Source: Acidobacteriota bacterium
GTDB lineage: Bacteria; Acidobacteriota; Blastocatellia; Pyrinomonadales; Pyrinomonadaceae
DNA length: 23,430 bases
Assembly: GCA_029777145.1 (NCBI GenBank)
Contig: JAKOSS010000478.1
Location: forward strand, 1-23,430
Direction of reading: 5' to 3'
Part shown: piece after piece, positions 15,497 to 23,417 of the stretch
Numbering within the stretch: position 1 is the stretch's first letter
How the letters are laid out: each line of letters starts with the position of its first letter
Made by a program: the position numbers and the translations under genes
Notes under the pieces: model-generated
What the model saw: the letters and a program-made list of their open reading frames with translations, nothing else
What the model was told of the DNA's origin: nothing
The model's database searches: none

Positions 15497-15514
15497 ATTC
15501 AAAGGGTGTGCCAA
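15497..15514 (-). promoter_or_regulatory. Sigma54 (-24/-12) promoter orphaned from pilA copy 2
   Basis: On the minus strand TTGGCACACCCTTTGAAT fits TGGCAC-N5-TTGC(A/T) with one change in the -12 box (TTGA). If the IS and one AAT are removed, the TGGCAC start lies 79 bp from the ATG at 14171, against 84 bp for the other pilA copy. The predicted start near 15487 is about 12 bp from the IS end. Confidence 0.75.
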
Positions 15515-15533
15515 AACCGGAAAGCACAGGCTG

Positions 15534-15568
15534 AAAATAAAACTAAACCCTGTAAAGACAGGGTTTAG
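15534..15568 (-). terminator. Rho-independent terminator after the PilR-like gene
   Basis: A perfect 10-bp stem, CTAAACCCTG with CAGGGTTTAG (15543-15552 and 15559-15568), has a 6-nt loop and is followed on the minus strand by TTTTATTTT. It stops minus-strand transcription from the regulator gene before the pilin promoter. Confidence 0.88.
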
Positions 15569-15614
15569 GGGGAATCAGATCGAATTGTAACGTGGGCTGA
15601 CGGAGTCGAACAGG

Positions 15615-15691
15615 CCGTAGATTTTACAAATTTTGGAAAGTGGAATTTGACAAAATTTGTAATCAGCAAAGTCAGGAAATCTAATCTACGG
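15615..15691. repeat. Nested inverted repeats overlapping the 3' end of the regulator gene
   Basis: An inner perfect 12-bp inverted repeat, TTACAAATTTTG (15624-15635) with CAAAATTTGTAA (15651-15662), loop 15 nt, is enclosed by an outer 9-bp pair, CCGTAGATT (15615-15623) with AATCTACGG (15683-15691). The outer right arm covers the end of the regulator coding sequence. There is no T-run after it. It might be an mRNA 3' structure, a protein-binding site or a tiny mobile repeat. Confidence 0.7.
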
Positions 15692-17078
15692 AGCTCCGCA
15701 TCTGTGCCGAAAGCGAACGGATGCTGTGCTTGTCGAGAAGATGCCTGAGCGAGCGGACCTGAAGCCGCAAAAGATCGGCTGCCTTGGTTTGATTGCCGCT
15801 CGTGCGTTTCAGCGCTTCCACGACATACGTCTTCTCGAGATTGTCGAGGTGCGTCGAGAGATTGATCCCGTCATCAGGAAAGTCAAACTCGGCGTTGATC
15901 CGCGCCGGATTGTAGTTGGTGATGTGGTCGGGAAGTCGTTCGGGCATGATCTCGTCGCCGCGTTCGAGCGCCACGGCCCGTTCGATCGTGTGTTCGAGCT
16001 CGCGGACGTTTCCGTGCCACGCATAGTTTTCGAGCAATGAGATCGTTTGCGGCGCGATCGTCAGATTGCGGCCCGTTTGGTCGCAAAACTTTCTGATGAA
16101 ATGGCTGACAAGTTCCTGAATGTCCTGCTTCCGTTCCCTGAGCGGAGGCAGACTGATGGGGATAACCGAAATCCGGTAGTAGAGGTCTTCGCGGAACGTG
16201 CCGTCGTCGGCCATCTGTTTCAGATCACGGTTGGTGGCGGCGATCACGCGGGCGTCGATCGAGATCTCCTCGTGCGCGCCGACCGGACGCACGCGCCGTT
16301 CCTGGAGCACGCGCAGCAGTTTGACCTGCATCGCCGGCGACATTTCACCGATCTCGTCGAGGAAGATCGTTCCATGATTCGCCGCTTCGAACAGACCTTT
16401 TCGGTTCGTGTTCGCGCCGGTGAACGATCCTTTGACATAGCCGAAGAGCTCGGATTCGAGCAGCGTTTCGGTGAACGCGCCGCAATTGATCGAGACGAAA
16501 GGCTTTTCGGCCCGCGGGCTGAGATCGTGGATCGCGCGCGCGACCAATTCCTTTCCGGTTCCGCTTTCGCCGGTCACGAGCACCGTCGATTGGACTTCCG
16601 CGACGGTCTCGATCATTTGATAGACCGCCTGCATCTTGTCCGAGTGGCCGATGATGTTGCGGACCGAGCCGCGATCGCGCTGGGCGCGTTTGAAGGCCTT
16701 GTTCTCGTCGATCAGCGCCTGTTTCTCGATCGCCTTCTTGACGATGACCTTCAATTCCTCGACATCGAACGGTTTCTGGATGAAGTCGTCGGCGCCGAGC
16801 TTGAACGCTTCGCGCGCGGTATCGACCGTCGCAAACGCGGTCATCAGCACGAATCCGATATCGGGCAATCCCTCACGGACCGCGTTCAGCAGCTCGATTC
16901 CATCCATGTCCGGCATCTTGACGTCGGAAATGATGACATCGCTGCCTTCCTCCTCGAGCATCAGCAGCGCTTCGCGGCCGTTCATCGCGGTTCTGATGTT
17001 GTGACCGTCGGTCTCGAAAACGAGCCTCAACAACTGACGGTAGCTTTGTTCGTCATCGACAATTAACAGATTTGCCAT
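15681..17078 (-). CDS. pilR: PilR-like sigma54-dependent response regulator
   Basis: 465 residues in the NtrC-family layout. The receiver domain (1-115) has Asp8/Asp9, phospho-acceptor Asp52 (SDVKMPDMDG), Thr80 and Lys102. The AAA+ domain (about 140-375) has Walker A GESGTGKE (170-177), the sigma54-contact loop GSFTGA (217-222; Ser in place of the usual Ala at its second position), Walker B FLDE (239-242) and an arginine-rich sensor region. The Fis-type helix-turn-helix (429-451) reads NQTKAADLLRLQVRSLRHLLDK, similar to the RSLRYR-type helix of PilR proteins. It follows its kinase by 115 bp on the same strand and lies next to pilin genes with sigma54 promoters, which supports PilR over other NtrC paralogues. 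The ATG at 17078 has no evident ribosome site. Confidence 0.9.
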   Translation of the reverse strand: MANLLIVDDEQSYRQLLRLVFETDGHNIRTAMNGREALLMLEEEGSDVIISDVKMPDMDGIELLNAVREGLPDIGFVLMTAFATVDTAREAFKLGADDFIQKPFDVEELKVIVKKAIEKQALIDENKAFKRAQRDRGSVRNIIGHSDKMQAVYQMIETVAEVQSTVLVTGESGTGKELVARAIHDLSPRAEKPFVSINCGAFTETLLESELFGYVKGSFTGANTNRKGLFEAANHGTIFLDEIGEMSPAMQVKLLRVLQERRVRPVGAHEEISIDARVIAATNRDLKQMADDGTFREDLYYRISVIPISLPPLRERKQDIQELVSHFIRKFCDQTGRNLTIAPQTISLLENYAWHGNVRELEHTIERAVALERGDEIMPERLPDHITNYNPARINAEFDFPDDGINLSTHLDNLEKTYVVEALKRTSGNQTKAADLLRLQVRSLRHLLDKHSIRSLSAQMRSSVD

Positions 17079-17193
17079 AAGAAGAAACGAATTTTTGGTT
17101 GAAACGAAGGATTGGAAGCAAGCGCGGCGGAAACCGCCTCCATATTCTGACAGAAAAAGTCGGGCGAATTCAAGACCGAAATTCGGCGGCCGT

Positions 17194-18936
17194 TCATTCC
17201 TTGATGTTCAGGAAGCCTTGAAGACGTGACGATTTGAACTCGAACTCGGTCGATTCAGACCCGTCGGCGATGGCGGCCAACGGATCGCGCTCGACCGGAA
17301 GTTCGACCGTGATCGCCGTTCCTTCACCCTCAAGACTGCGGACGTTGATCGTTCCGTTGTGGTCGCGGACGATCTGGTAAACGATCGAGAGCCCGAGTCC
17401 GGTGCCGCCGGTCGTCGACTCCGAGAACGGCTCGAAGAGTTTTTCCACCTGTTCGGGCGTCATTCCGCAGCCGGTATCCGAAAAGACGATCCGCACGCGG
17501 TCCTCGGACACGAGTTCGGAACTGACGCACAACTCGCCGCCTTCGGGCATCGCATTGAGCGCGTTTCGCGAGAGATTCCAGAATATCTGCTTGAGCTGGG
17601 TCGGATCGGCCGAAATGTTGATCGGGTCGGGCGGCGCAACGTACTCGAGCTTGTGCGACTCTTTAACGTCCGGCGAATGCTTCAGCAGCAGGAAAGTTTC
17701 CTCGATGGTTTCACGGACATCGACTTCGGAAAAATTGTTGACGCGAGGCCGGGCGTATGTCAGGAAATTGGTGATGATCTTGTTCAGCCGGTCCGATTCG
17801 CGCAGGATGATCTCCATCAACCCGGCATTTGTCGATTCGGGCGGAGTGTTGATCTGCATCACCTGGATCGCGCCGCGCATCGCTCCGAGCGGATTTCTGA
17901 TCTCATGCGCGAGCCCGGCGGCGACGCGTCCGACCGCCGCCAGCCGGTCCTTGCGGCGGACGCTTTCCTCCATCCGGCGGATTTCCGTCAAGTCCTGAAA
18001 AGTTATGATCAGCCCGGTTTTTTCGCCGGTTTCGCTGATCAGGGGCGTGATCGTGTAGCCGATCCGCACGAACAGACCCTCGGGTGTCGTCAGATCGGTC
18101 TCGAACCGGACCGGGTGCTCGAGAGGGTTTTTCTGCGACGCGGATGTCGCGATCGCGCCGTCGATCTCGCTGAGAAGCTCCTTGATCGAATTCCCGATCA
18201 TCTGCTCGGAGGAGAAGCCCGTGATCTCGGCCGCCGCGGAATTGAATGTGATGATATTTCCCCCGAGATCGGTCGTGATCAGTCCTGACCGGATCGATTC
18301 GATGATCCGTTCGTGCTGGACCTGAAGTTTGGCGAGAGTTTTTGTGGTTTCGCGGAGCTTCTCGCCGGAAGCAAGCCGATCGGAGAGCCGCGATGCGAGC
18401 AAACCGACGAGAAGGAACGCGATGTCGTTGAAGCTGACGATCTGCACGACGCGGCGCGTCTCCGGAGCCGTCCCGAATGTATGAAGCATCTCGGCGGTCG
18501 TCAGGATCGACAGGACGGTGAAAAGCAGAACGCACCAGACGGCGGCGAGGATCGTCTCTTTGGCCGTCAGGAAGAAACCGACGACGCTGATCAGGACGAG
18601 ATACAGCATGATATACGGCGATGTGAGGTCGCCGGTACGCCAGACAAGCCACGTGATGAGCAGGGAATCGAGAATTAGCTGGATGCGCGTCTGGAGCTGA
18701 TAGTTCTGCCCCATTCGCAGCAGGAACAGATAGACGATCGTCAGTCCGACCGAGATCAGGAATACGAGGAACAGTCCGCGCGGAAAATCCTCATACGAGA
18801 GCTTGAGATGCCCGCTGTTCCAGACCCAGCTCGAAACGAGCAGCAGAAAGATGGTCAGGAGTCGGCCGATGATGAGGTTTTGCAGCTTGCGCGCAAGTTT
18901 CCCTTCGGTAAGCCAGTTTTTTGCTTCGTCGAACAT
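17194..18936 (-). CDS. pilS: PilS-like membrane sensor histidine kinase
   Basis: 580 residues. About six membrane helices (20-185) are followed by a linker coiled coil, a PAS domain (about 207-320, beginning IIESIRSGLITTDLGGNI as in PilS), a HisKA domain with phospho-acceptor His344 (GLAHEIRNPLGAM) and an HATPase domain: N-box Asn454/Asn458, G1 DTGCGM (487-492), F-box FEPF and G2 GTGLGLSIV (511-519). In P. aeruginosa and Myxococcus, PilS monitors pilin level in the inner membrane and phosphorylates PilR. The gene order here (kinase then regulator, then pilins) fits that circuit. A short C-terminal tail after the ATPase (550-580) is of unknown role. It is divergent from the cupin gene across 69 bp. 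Confidence 0.9.
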   Translation of the reverse strand: MFDEAKNWLTEGKLARKLQNLIIGRLLTIFLLLVSSWVWNSGHLKLSYEDFPRGLFLVFLISVGLTIVYLFLLRMGQNYQLQTRIQLILDSLLITWLVWRTGDLTSPYIMLYLVLISVVGFFLTAKETILAAVWCVLLFTVLSILTTAEMLHTFGTAPETRRVVQIVSFNDIAFLLVGLLASRLSDRLASGEKLRETTKTLAKLQVQHERIIESIRSGLITTDLGGNIITFNSAAAEITGFSSEQMIGNSIKELLSEIDGAIATSASQKNPLEHPVRFETDLTTPEGLFVRIGYTITPLISETGEKTGLIITFQDLTEIRRMEESVRRKDRLAAVGRVAAGLAHEIRNPLGAMRGAIQVMQINTPPESTNAGLMEIILRESDRLNKIITNFLTYARPRVNNFSEVDVRETIEETFLLLKHSPDVKESHKLEYVAPPDPINISADPTQLKQIFWNLSRNALNAMPEGGELCVSSELVSEDRVRIVFSDTGCGMTPEQVEKLFEPFSESTTGGTGLGLSIVYQIVRDHNGTINVRSLEGEGTAITVELPVERDPLAAIADGSESTEFEFKSSRLQGFLNIKE

Positions 18937-19005
18937 AATCTTGATTCGAAGAATTGGTCAGTTTGACAATCGAAACTCTATTGGCTGATATAAGATGTAG
19001 CAGTT

Positions 19006-19353
19006 ATGAAAACCACCGACCAACGCCCGTGGGGGAGTTACACGATCCTCGACGAGGGCGAAGGATTCAAAGTTAAGCGGATAGAAGTCTTGCCGGAAAA
19101 GCGGCTTAGCTATCAAAAACACGCGCGGCGGTCCGAACATTGGTACGTCGTCCGCGGACAAGCTAAAGTTACCCTAAACGGCTCCGAAATTCTAGTCCCA
19201 GCCGGAGCGGCGGTTGACATTCCGGTCGGCGCCGCGCATCGAGTCGAGAACCCAACCGACGATCTTCTCGTATTCATTGAGACTCAAACCGGCGATTACT
19301 TCGGCGAGGACGACATCGTTCGCATCGAAGACGACTTTGGCCGCGCCGGTTGA
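19006..19353 (+). CDS. Stand-alone cupin, mannose-6-phosphate isomerase type II C-terminal-like
   Basis: 115 residues, a single cupin barrel closely resembling the C-terminal isomerase half of bifunctional ManC/AlgA enzymes: RPWGSY near the start, FKVKRIEVLPEKRLSYQKH, RRSEHWYVVRG, IPVGAAHRVEN, and the C-terminal GDYFGEDDIVRIEDDFGR. The guanylyltransferase half is absent. Metal-binding candidates are the His of QKH, the Glu/His of SEHW and the His of GAAHR; the usual run of three histidines is reduced to one. It could convert mannose-6-phosphate and fructose-6-phosphate for surface sugar synthesis. Isolated cupins of this kind may also be binding proteins. No strong ribosome site precedes the ATG. 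The kinase gene starts 28 bp downstream on the same strand. Confidence 0.85.
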   Translation: MKTTDQRPWGSYTILDEGEGFKVKRIEVLPEKRLSYQKHARRSEHWYVVRGQAKVTLNGSEILVPAGAAVDIPVGAAHRVENPTDDLLVFIETQTGDYFGEDDIVRIEDDFGRAG

Positions 19354-19381
19354 GCCGGTTTCTTCCCCAAGAACCAATCCG

Positions 19382-20890
19382 ATGACGAGCGCCCTGGAGA
19401 AAATTCTTCCGTGGATCCTTATCTTTGCGTTGCTGATGCTCGCGATGATCGGATACCTCGCGCACCAGAACTCGGCATCGCTCGAACAGGCGATCAAGTG
19501 GGAAAAGAAGACGCAGACGATCCTTCTGGCGCTCGACGAGACCCTTGCGGGGACGATCGACATCGAGACCGGCGGCCGCGGTTACGTCATCACAAAGAAC
19601 GAGGAGTTTCTGAAGCCGTTTGAATCGGGGAAGACGGCGGCGCTCGCCAAATTGCAGGACCTGCGCGATCTCGTCCGCGACAATCCGCGGCAGGACGAGC
19701 AACTTTCGGAACTCGACCGCGCGGTCCGCGAGAAGGTCCGCTATACGGAACGCTACATCGCGTACCGGCAGACGCTCGATCTTGAACGCACCGAGGCCGA
19801 GATGCACAAGGTCGAGGAACGCGATCTGATGGACTCGATCCGTTCGATGGTCGCCGCGATGAAGACCGAGGAACTCCGATTACTTTCGGTTCGCGAGGAC
19901 AATCTCGAACTGACGCTGAAGAACAACTACTGGATGATCATCGGCGGCGCAAGTTCGGGAACGGCGTCGCTCGCGCTGGCCGTTTTCGTGACGCTGTTCG
20001 AGATCCGCAAACGCGGCCTTGCCGAACGCGCGCTCCGCGAAGCGAACGCCGGTCTCGAACGGCGCGTCGGCGAACGGACGGCGGAACTCCAGGATGCGAA
20101 TGCCGCGCTCGTACAAAATGCCGAGGAGCGCGAACGTCTGCTGGAGAACGAAAAGAACGCGCGCCATGAGGCCGAGATCGCGAACCGGCAACGCGACGAA
20201 TTCATGGCGATGATCTCCCACGAACTCAGGACTCCGCTCAATTCGATCCTCGGCTGGGCGCAGATCCTCAAAACCGGAGACGTTGATTCACGCACGCAGG
20301 CGAAAGCGATCGACACAATCATCAACGGCGCAGAGAATCAGAGCCGGCTGATCCGCGATCTCCTCGACGTGGCGCGGATCATCTCCGGCAAGCTGACGCT
20401 CGAACTCGTCTCGGTCAATCCCTCCGAACTTGTCAGAAACGCGGTCGAAACGATCAAACCGGCGGCGTCGCAGAAGGGAATCGAGGTCGCGGCCGTGATC
20501 GGCGATTCGGCGCGCGAAACACGCATCCAGGGCGACCCGAACCGTCTCCAGCAGATCCTCGCCAATCTCCTGACGAACGCGGTCAAGTTCACGCCGAACG
20601 GCGGACGGATCGGGGTTTCGATGGCGACGGTCGATGACCGGCTGGTGATCGAGGTCGAAGACAGCGGGATCGGTATCAGTCCGGAATTTCTTCCGTTCGC
20701 ATTTGAGAGATTCAGGCAGGACCGGATCGGAACCGGGCAGACGGGCGGGCTTGGACTCGGTCTCGCGATCGTTCGCTATCTGACCGAGATGCACGGCGGG
20801 ACGGTAAAGGTCGAAAGCGAGGGCGAGAACAAAGGCGCGAAATTCACGCTCCAGTTTCCGCTCGCCGGGACGGCGTCAGGTTCGGTCTGA
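19382..20890 (+). CDS. CHASE3-domain sensor histidine kinase
   Basis: 502 residues from the ATG at 19382; a longer frame starting at 19214 would overlap the cupin gene and lacks support. Membrane helices at about 9-27 and 184-206 enclose a periplasmic CHASE3 domain with the typical IETGGRGYVITKNEEFLKPF. A coiled coil (about 215-272) leads to HisKA with His280 (MISHELRTPLNSILGW) and an HATPase domain with Asn395/Asn399, DSGIGI (427-432) and GGLGLGLAIV (455-464). All kinase motifs are intact. No response regulator is adjacent, so it is an orphan kinase and its signal is unknown. The 3' end overlaps convergent gmhB by 15 bp. Confidence 0.93.
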   Translation: MTSALEKILPWILIFALLMLAMIGYLAHQNSASLEQAIKWEKKTQTILLALDETLAGTIDIETGGRGYVITKNEEFLKPFESGKTAALAKLQDLRDLVRDNPRQDEQLSELDRAVREKVRYTERYIAYRQTLDLERTEAEMHKVEERDLMDSIRSMVAAMKTEELRLLSVREDNLELTLKNNYWMIIGGASSGTASLALAVFVTLFEIRKRGLAERALREANAGLERRVGERTAELQDANAALVQNAEERERLLENEKNARHEAEIANRQRDEFMAMISHELRTPLNSILGWAQILKTGDVDSRTQAKAIDTIINGAENQSRLIRDLLDVARIISGKLTLELVSVNPSELVRNAVETIKPAASQKGIEVAAVIGDSARETRIQGDPNRLQQILANLLTNAVKFTPNGGRIGVSMATVDDRLVIEVEDSGIGISPEFLPFAFERFRQDRIGTGQTGGLGLGLAIVRYLTEMHGGTVKVESEGENKGAKFTLQFPLAGTASGSV

Positions 20891-21424
20891 TTCAACAATG
20901 TGGAGGACCGCCGAAAGAAGATCCTCGGCGATCAGTTCCGGCCGGCTCACAAGTCCCGGCTCATGCGTGCTTCCGTAACCAGTCCGGACCATGACCGTTC
21001 TGATCCCCGCATGAATTCCGAGTTCGACGTCGAGCCGCTTGTCGCCCACCATCCATGAACGTCCGAGATCGATCGTGAAATCACGCGCCGCCTGGCGGAT
21101 CATTCCGAGACCGGGTTTTCGGCATTCGCAGCCGGCGTCGGGTAGATGCGGGCAGAAGTAAAACGCATCCAGCGGATGGGTGAGTTCCCGCTGGATCGCC
21201 TCGTGAATGCTGGTCATTTGTCCTTCGGTGTAGATCTCGCGTCCGATCCCTGACTGATTCGTCACGACGATCACCAGAAAGCCCGCTTCCTTGAGAATCC
21301 GGACGGCTTCGTTCGTGTAGTCGAAGAATCGAAGATCCTCGACGCGATGAAGGAAATTGACCTCCTCGATCAGCGTTCCGTCGCGATCGAGAAAGACCGT
21401 TTTTTGTCCGTGTGAAGTGCTCAT
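20876..21424 (-). CDS. gmhB: D-glycero-heptose-1,7-bisphosphate 7-phosphatase
   Basis: 182 residues of the HAD superfamily, histidinol-phosphatase/GmhB group. The nucleophile motif is FLDRDGTLI (Asp13, acid/base Asp15), motif II is VVTNQSGIGR (53-62), the zinc-binding loop is C91-x-H93 with C99 and C101, K103 follows in CRKPG, and motif IV is MVGDKRLD (Asp128, Asp132). GmhB removes the 7-phosphate during synthesis of ADP- or GDP-heptose for lipopolysaccharide core or surface glycans. It overlaps the heptosyltransferase stop-start by 4 bp, and that context favours GmhB over histidine biosynthesis HisB. It is the last gene of the epimerase-waaF-gmhB unit. Confidence 0.93.
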   Translation of the reverse strand: MSTSHGQKTVFLDRDGTLIEEVNFLHRVEDLRFFDYTNEAVRILKEAGFLVIVVTNQSGIGREIYTEGQMTSIHEAIQRELTHPLDAFYFCPHLPDAGCECRKPGLGMIRQAARDFTIDLGRSWMVGDKRLDVELGIHAGIRTVMVRTGYGSTHEPGLVSRPELIAEDLLSAVLHIVESDRT

Positions 21425-22455
21425 CGTCCTATTTTATGCACAATTTCGGCCGCGCGCTCAAATACCTCTGAAGGCTTGATCGAGGTCATGCACCGATGAT
21501 CGATCGGGCACTCGCGAAGCATGCACGGAGCACAGTCGAAAGGCTTCCGGATGACGTGTGATCCGATGGGTCTGGTTGTCCGATCATCGGTCGGGCCGAA
21601 AATGACGATCGTCTCGGTCCCGACGGCGCGGGCGACGTGTGCGAGCCCCATGTCGTTCGAGACCATCAGGTCGGCAACGCTCAGGATCGCGACCGCCTCG
21701 GCGAGCGAAGTTTTGCCGGAAAGATCGATCGGCTTCACGTTTGCCCGGTCCGACACCTGCCCGGCGACTATCTTTTCGTCCGGCGAACCCAGAAGAACTA
21801 CCTGACAACCAAGCCCGGTCGACAGCAGATCGCCGAGCGCGGCGTAAGATTCCGCCGGCCAGCGTTTCGCGGTCGAGTTGGTCGAACCCGCACCGAAGAC
21901 GACCAGCGGCGCTGCGGCGTTCGCACCGGCTTCGTCAATCATTGCCCTCGCCGCCGCTCTCCGTTGCGGCGAAACCGGAAGCGTGATGTCCGGTTCGGTC
22001 GGGGGCAGTTCGCGTCCCAGCCGTCGTGCCGCCTCAGCGACGAGGTTGAGATAATAGTTCACCTCATGCCGTTCGCTTTTCCACGGAGGAACGTCGATCG
22101 GATCAGTCAGAAGGAACTTTCGGCCTTCGGTCGCATATCCGAAACGGCGTTCGACCTTGCCGAATCCGAGCGCCAATGCCGAGGCGAAAGAATTCGTAAA
22201 CAGGATTCCGGCGTCGAAGCCCTCCGTTTTTAGGAGCCGGCGCTCCTCGCGAAGATCCCGCCGCCGCGATCCGGACGGACTGAAACTGAGAATTCGATCG
22301 ATGAAGCCGGCGTCCCGGAACACGCCGTCCGCCCATGATCTCGTCAGAAGCGAGATCTCGGCGTCCGGAAACGACGCGCGAAGAGACCGCAGCGCCGGAA
22401 TTGTCATCACGGCGTCGCCGATCCAGTTTGTGCCGCGGACGACGATCTTCTGCAT
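21421..22455 (-). CDS. waaF: Lipopolysaccharide heptosyltransferase (WaaF/GT9 family)
   Basis: 344 residues, a GT-B fold glycosyltransferase of family 9, which moves heptose from ADP-heptose to the inner core on the cytoplasmic side of the inner membrane. The N-terminal signature VRGTNWIGDAVMTIPALRSL carries catalytic Asp14-region residues. The C-terminal half has the donor-site pattern GAGSTNSTAKRWP (188-200), SNDMGLAHVARAVG (266-279) and FGPTDDRTTRP (286-296). A four-cysteine group (308, 311, 316, 322) follows, as in many WaaF proteins. It sits 8 bp after the epimerase stop and overlaps gmhB, so heptose donor synthesis and transfer are co-expressed. WaaF is preferred to WaaC, though the two are hard to separate by eye. 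Confidence 0.9.
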   Translation of the reverse strand: MQKIVVRGTNWIGDAVMTIPALRSLRASFPDAEISLLTRSWADGVFRDAGFIDRILSFSPSGSRRRDLREERRLLKTEGFDAGILFTNSFASALALGFGKVERRFGYATEGRKFLLTDPIDVPPWKSERHEVNYYLNLVAEAARRLGRELPPTEPDITLPVSPQRRAAARAMIDEAGANAAAPLVVFGAGSTNSTAKRWPAESYAALGDLLSTGLGCQVVLLGSPDEKIVAGQVSDRANVKPIDLSGKTSLAEAVAILSVADLMVSNDMGLAHVARAVGTETIVIFGPTDDRTTRPIGSHVIRKPFDCAPCMLRECPIDHRCMTSIKPSEVFERAAEIVHKIGR

Positions 22456-22463
22456 CGGGTTTT

Positions 22464-23309
22464 TCAGTGGAACAACGTGATCAGCCCGTCATCAAGCGAG
22501 ATCGACGGCTGCCATCCGAGTTCCTGGCGGATCAGCGTCAGGTCGGTAACGTAGCTCATCGGAACCGGCGGCGGGAGCGGATTCGCGTCGTCGATGATCG
22601 CCTGGAGGCCGGAGACCGATTCGAGTTTGCGCACCAGCTCAAGCAGCGTCAGCGAATTGGCAGGGCCGCCGCCGATGTTGTAAAGTCCGTGACGGATGAC
22701 CGAATCGCTGAACGCCTCGCACGCCAACGCGACGTCACGCGCGTGAAGCAGATCGCGGCGCGGCGCGCCCGAAGCCGGCAACCGGAGCGTTTCGCCGCGG
22801 TTTATCGCTTCGGCATAGTTCGTAACAAAATTGGGTACATTTCCGGGGGAGTTCTTTACGTACGGCGTCGAGAGCCTGAAGATACATGATCGAAAGCCGC
22901 GTTGATGCGCATAATACTCGACGTATCGCTCGGCGATCAGCTTCGACCATTCGAGGGGCGATTGGCCCGCGTAGAGCGTCGCACAGTCTTCGGGAACCTC
23001 GGCATAATTATCGGCGAATCTCCCGTAAACGTCCTTCGTGGAGGCGAAGATGAATGCCGCGCCGGGTCGGACCGAACGGAGCACGTTCACCGTGCCCTCA
23101 ACATTCGTCAGAAAGACCGATTCGGCGTTCTCGGGCGATTTGTCCATCTCGGCGGCGAAATGGATAACGAGATCGTAATCCTCGATCAGCGTTACGTCCT
23201 GCAAATTGAGAATGTCGCGGTTCGAGCGCCGCGAAAAGTCGTCCGCGCCGAAATAGTCACGGATGTGCGATCCGATGTATCCGCTTCCGCCTGTAACGAT
23301 GATCTTCAT
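22464..23309 (-). CDS. NAD-dependent epimerase/dehydratase family protein (extended SDR) without the catalytic Tyr
   Basis: 281 residues. The Rossmann signature GGSGYIGSH (7-15), the conserved DLVIHFAAE (46-54), FIFASTKDVYG (86-96), a substrate-domain GLYNIGGG and LGWQPSISLDDGL at the end place it in the extended short-chain dehydrogenase group, typically sugar-nucleotide epimerases, dehydratases or reductases. The active-site Y-x3-K reads L119-E-W-S-K123: the lysine is kept but the tyrosine is leucine. It heads the heptose operon and is probably involved in a nucleotide-sugar step or binds one. At 281 residues it is somewhat shorter than GalE-like enzymes (about 330). The precise substrate is unknown. 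Confidence 0.88.
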   Translation of the reverse strand: MKIIVTGGSGYIGSHIRDYFGADDFSRRSNRDILNLQDVTLIEDYDLVIHFAAEMDKSPENAESVFLTNVEGTVNVLRSVRPGAAFIFASTKDVYGRFADNYAEVPEDCATLYAGQSPLEWSKLIAERYVEYYAHQRGFRSCIFRLSTPYVKNSPGNVPNFVTNYAEAINRGETLRLPASGAPRRDLLHARDVALACEAFSDSVIRHGLYNIGGGPANSLTLLELVRKLESVSGLQAIIDDANPLPPPVPMSYVTDLTLIRQELGWQPSISLDDGLITLFH

Positions 23310-23322
23310 AATCTAAACTTAA

Positions 23323-23417
23323 GAATCGAGAGTCCGGGGTCAAGAGTCAAGAATCGAAGGTAAATGGGCACGAATCGCGGGCGAGAATCACGAGTTCGGC
23401 TATGAGATTCAAGATTC
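23323..23417. repeat. Cluster of eight GANTC motifs in degenerate direct repeats
   Basis: Between the epimerase start and the right edge, GANTC occurs at 23323, 23330, 23344, 23351, 23372, 23385, 23406 and 23413, often 7 bp apart (AAGAATCGAGAGTC, AAGAGTCAAGAATC). About 0.4 would be expected by chance in this length. No gene is seen here. Confidence 0.7.

Noticed and set aside
17127..17141. GGCGG-AAA-CCGCC hairpin between kinase and regulator genes
   Set aside because: Short stem with no T-run; probably does not separate the two genes transcriptionally.
18963..18994. TTGACA and TATAAG before the cupin gene as a promoter
   Set aside because: The spacing is 20 bp, outside the usual 16-19; individual boxes are good but the pair is not convincing.
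19214..19381. Extension of the CHASE3 kinase into the cupin gene
   Set aside because: The overlap covers the well-conserved cupin C-terminus in another frame, and the ATG at 19382 directly precedes the membrane helix.
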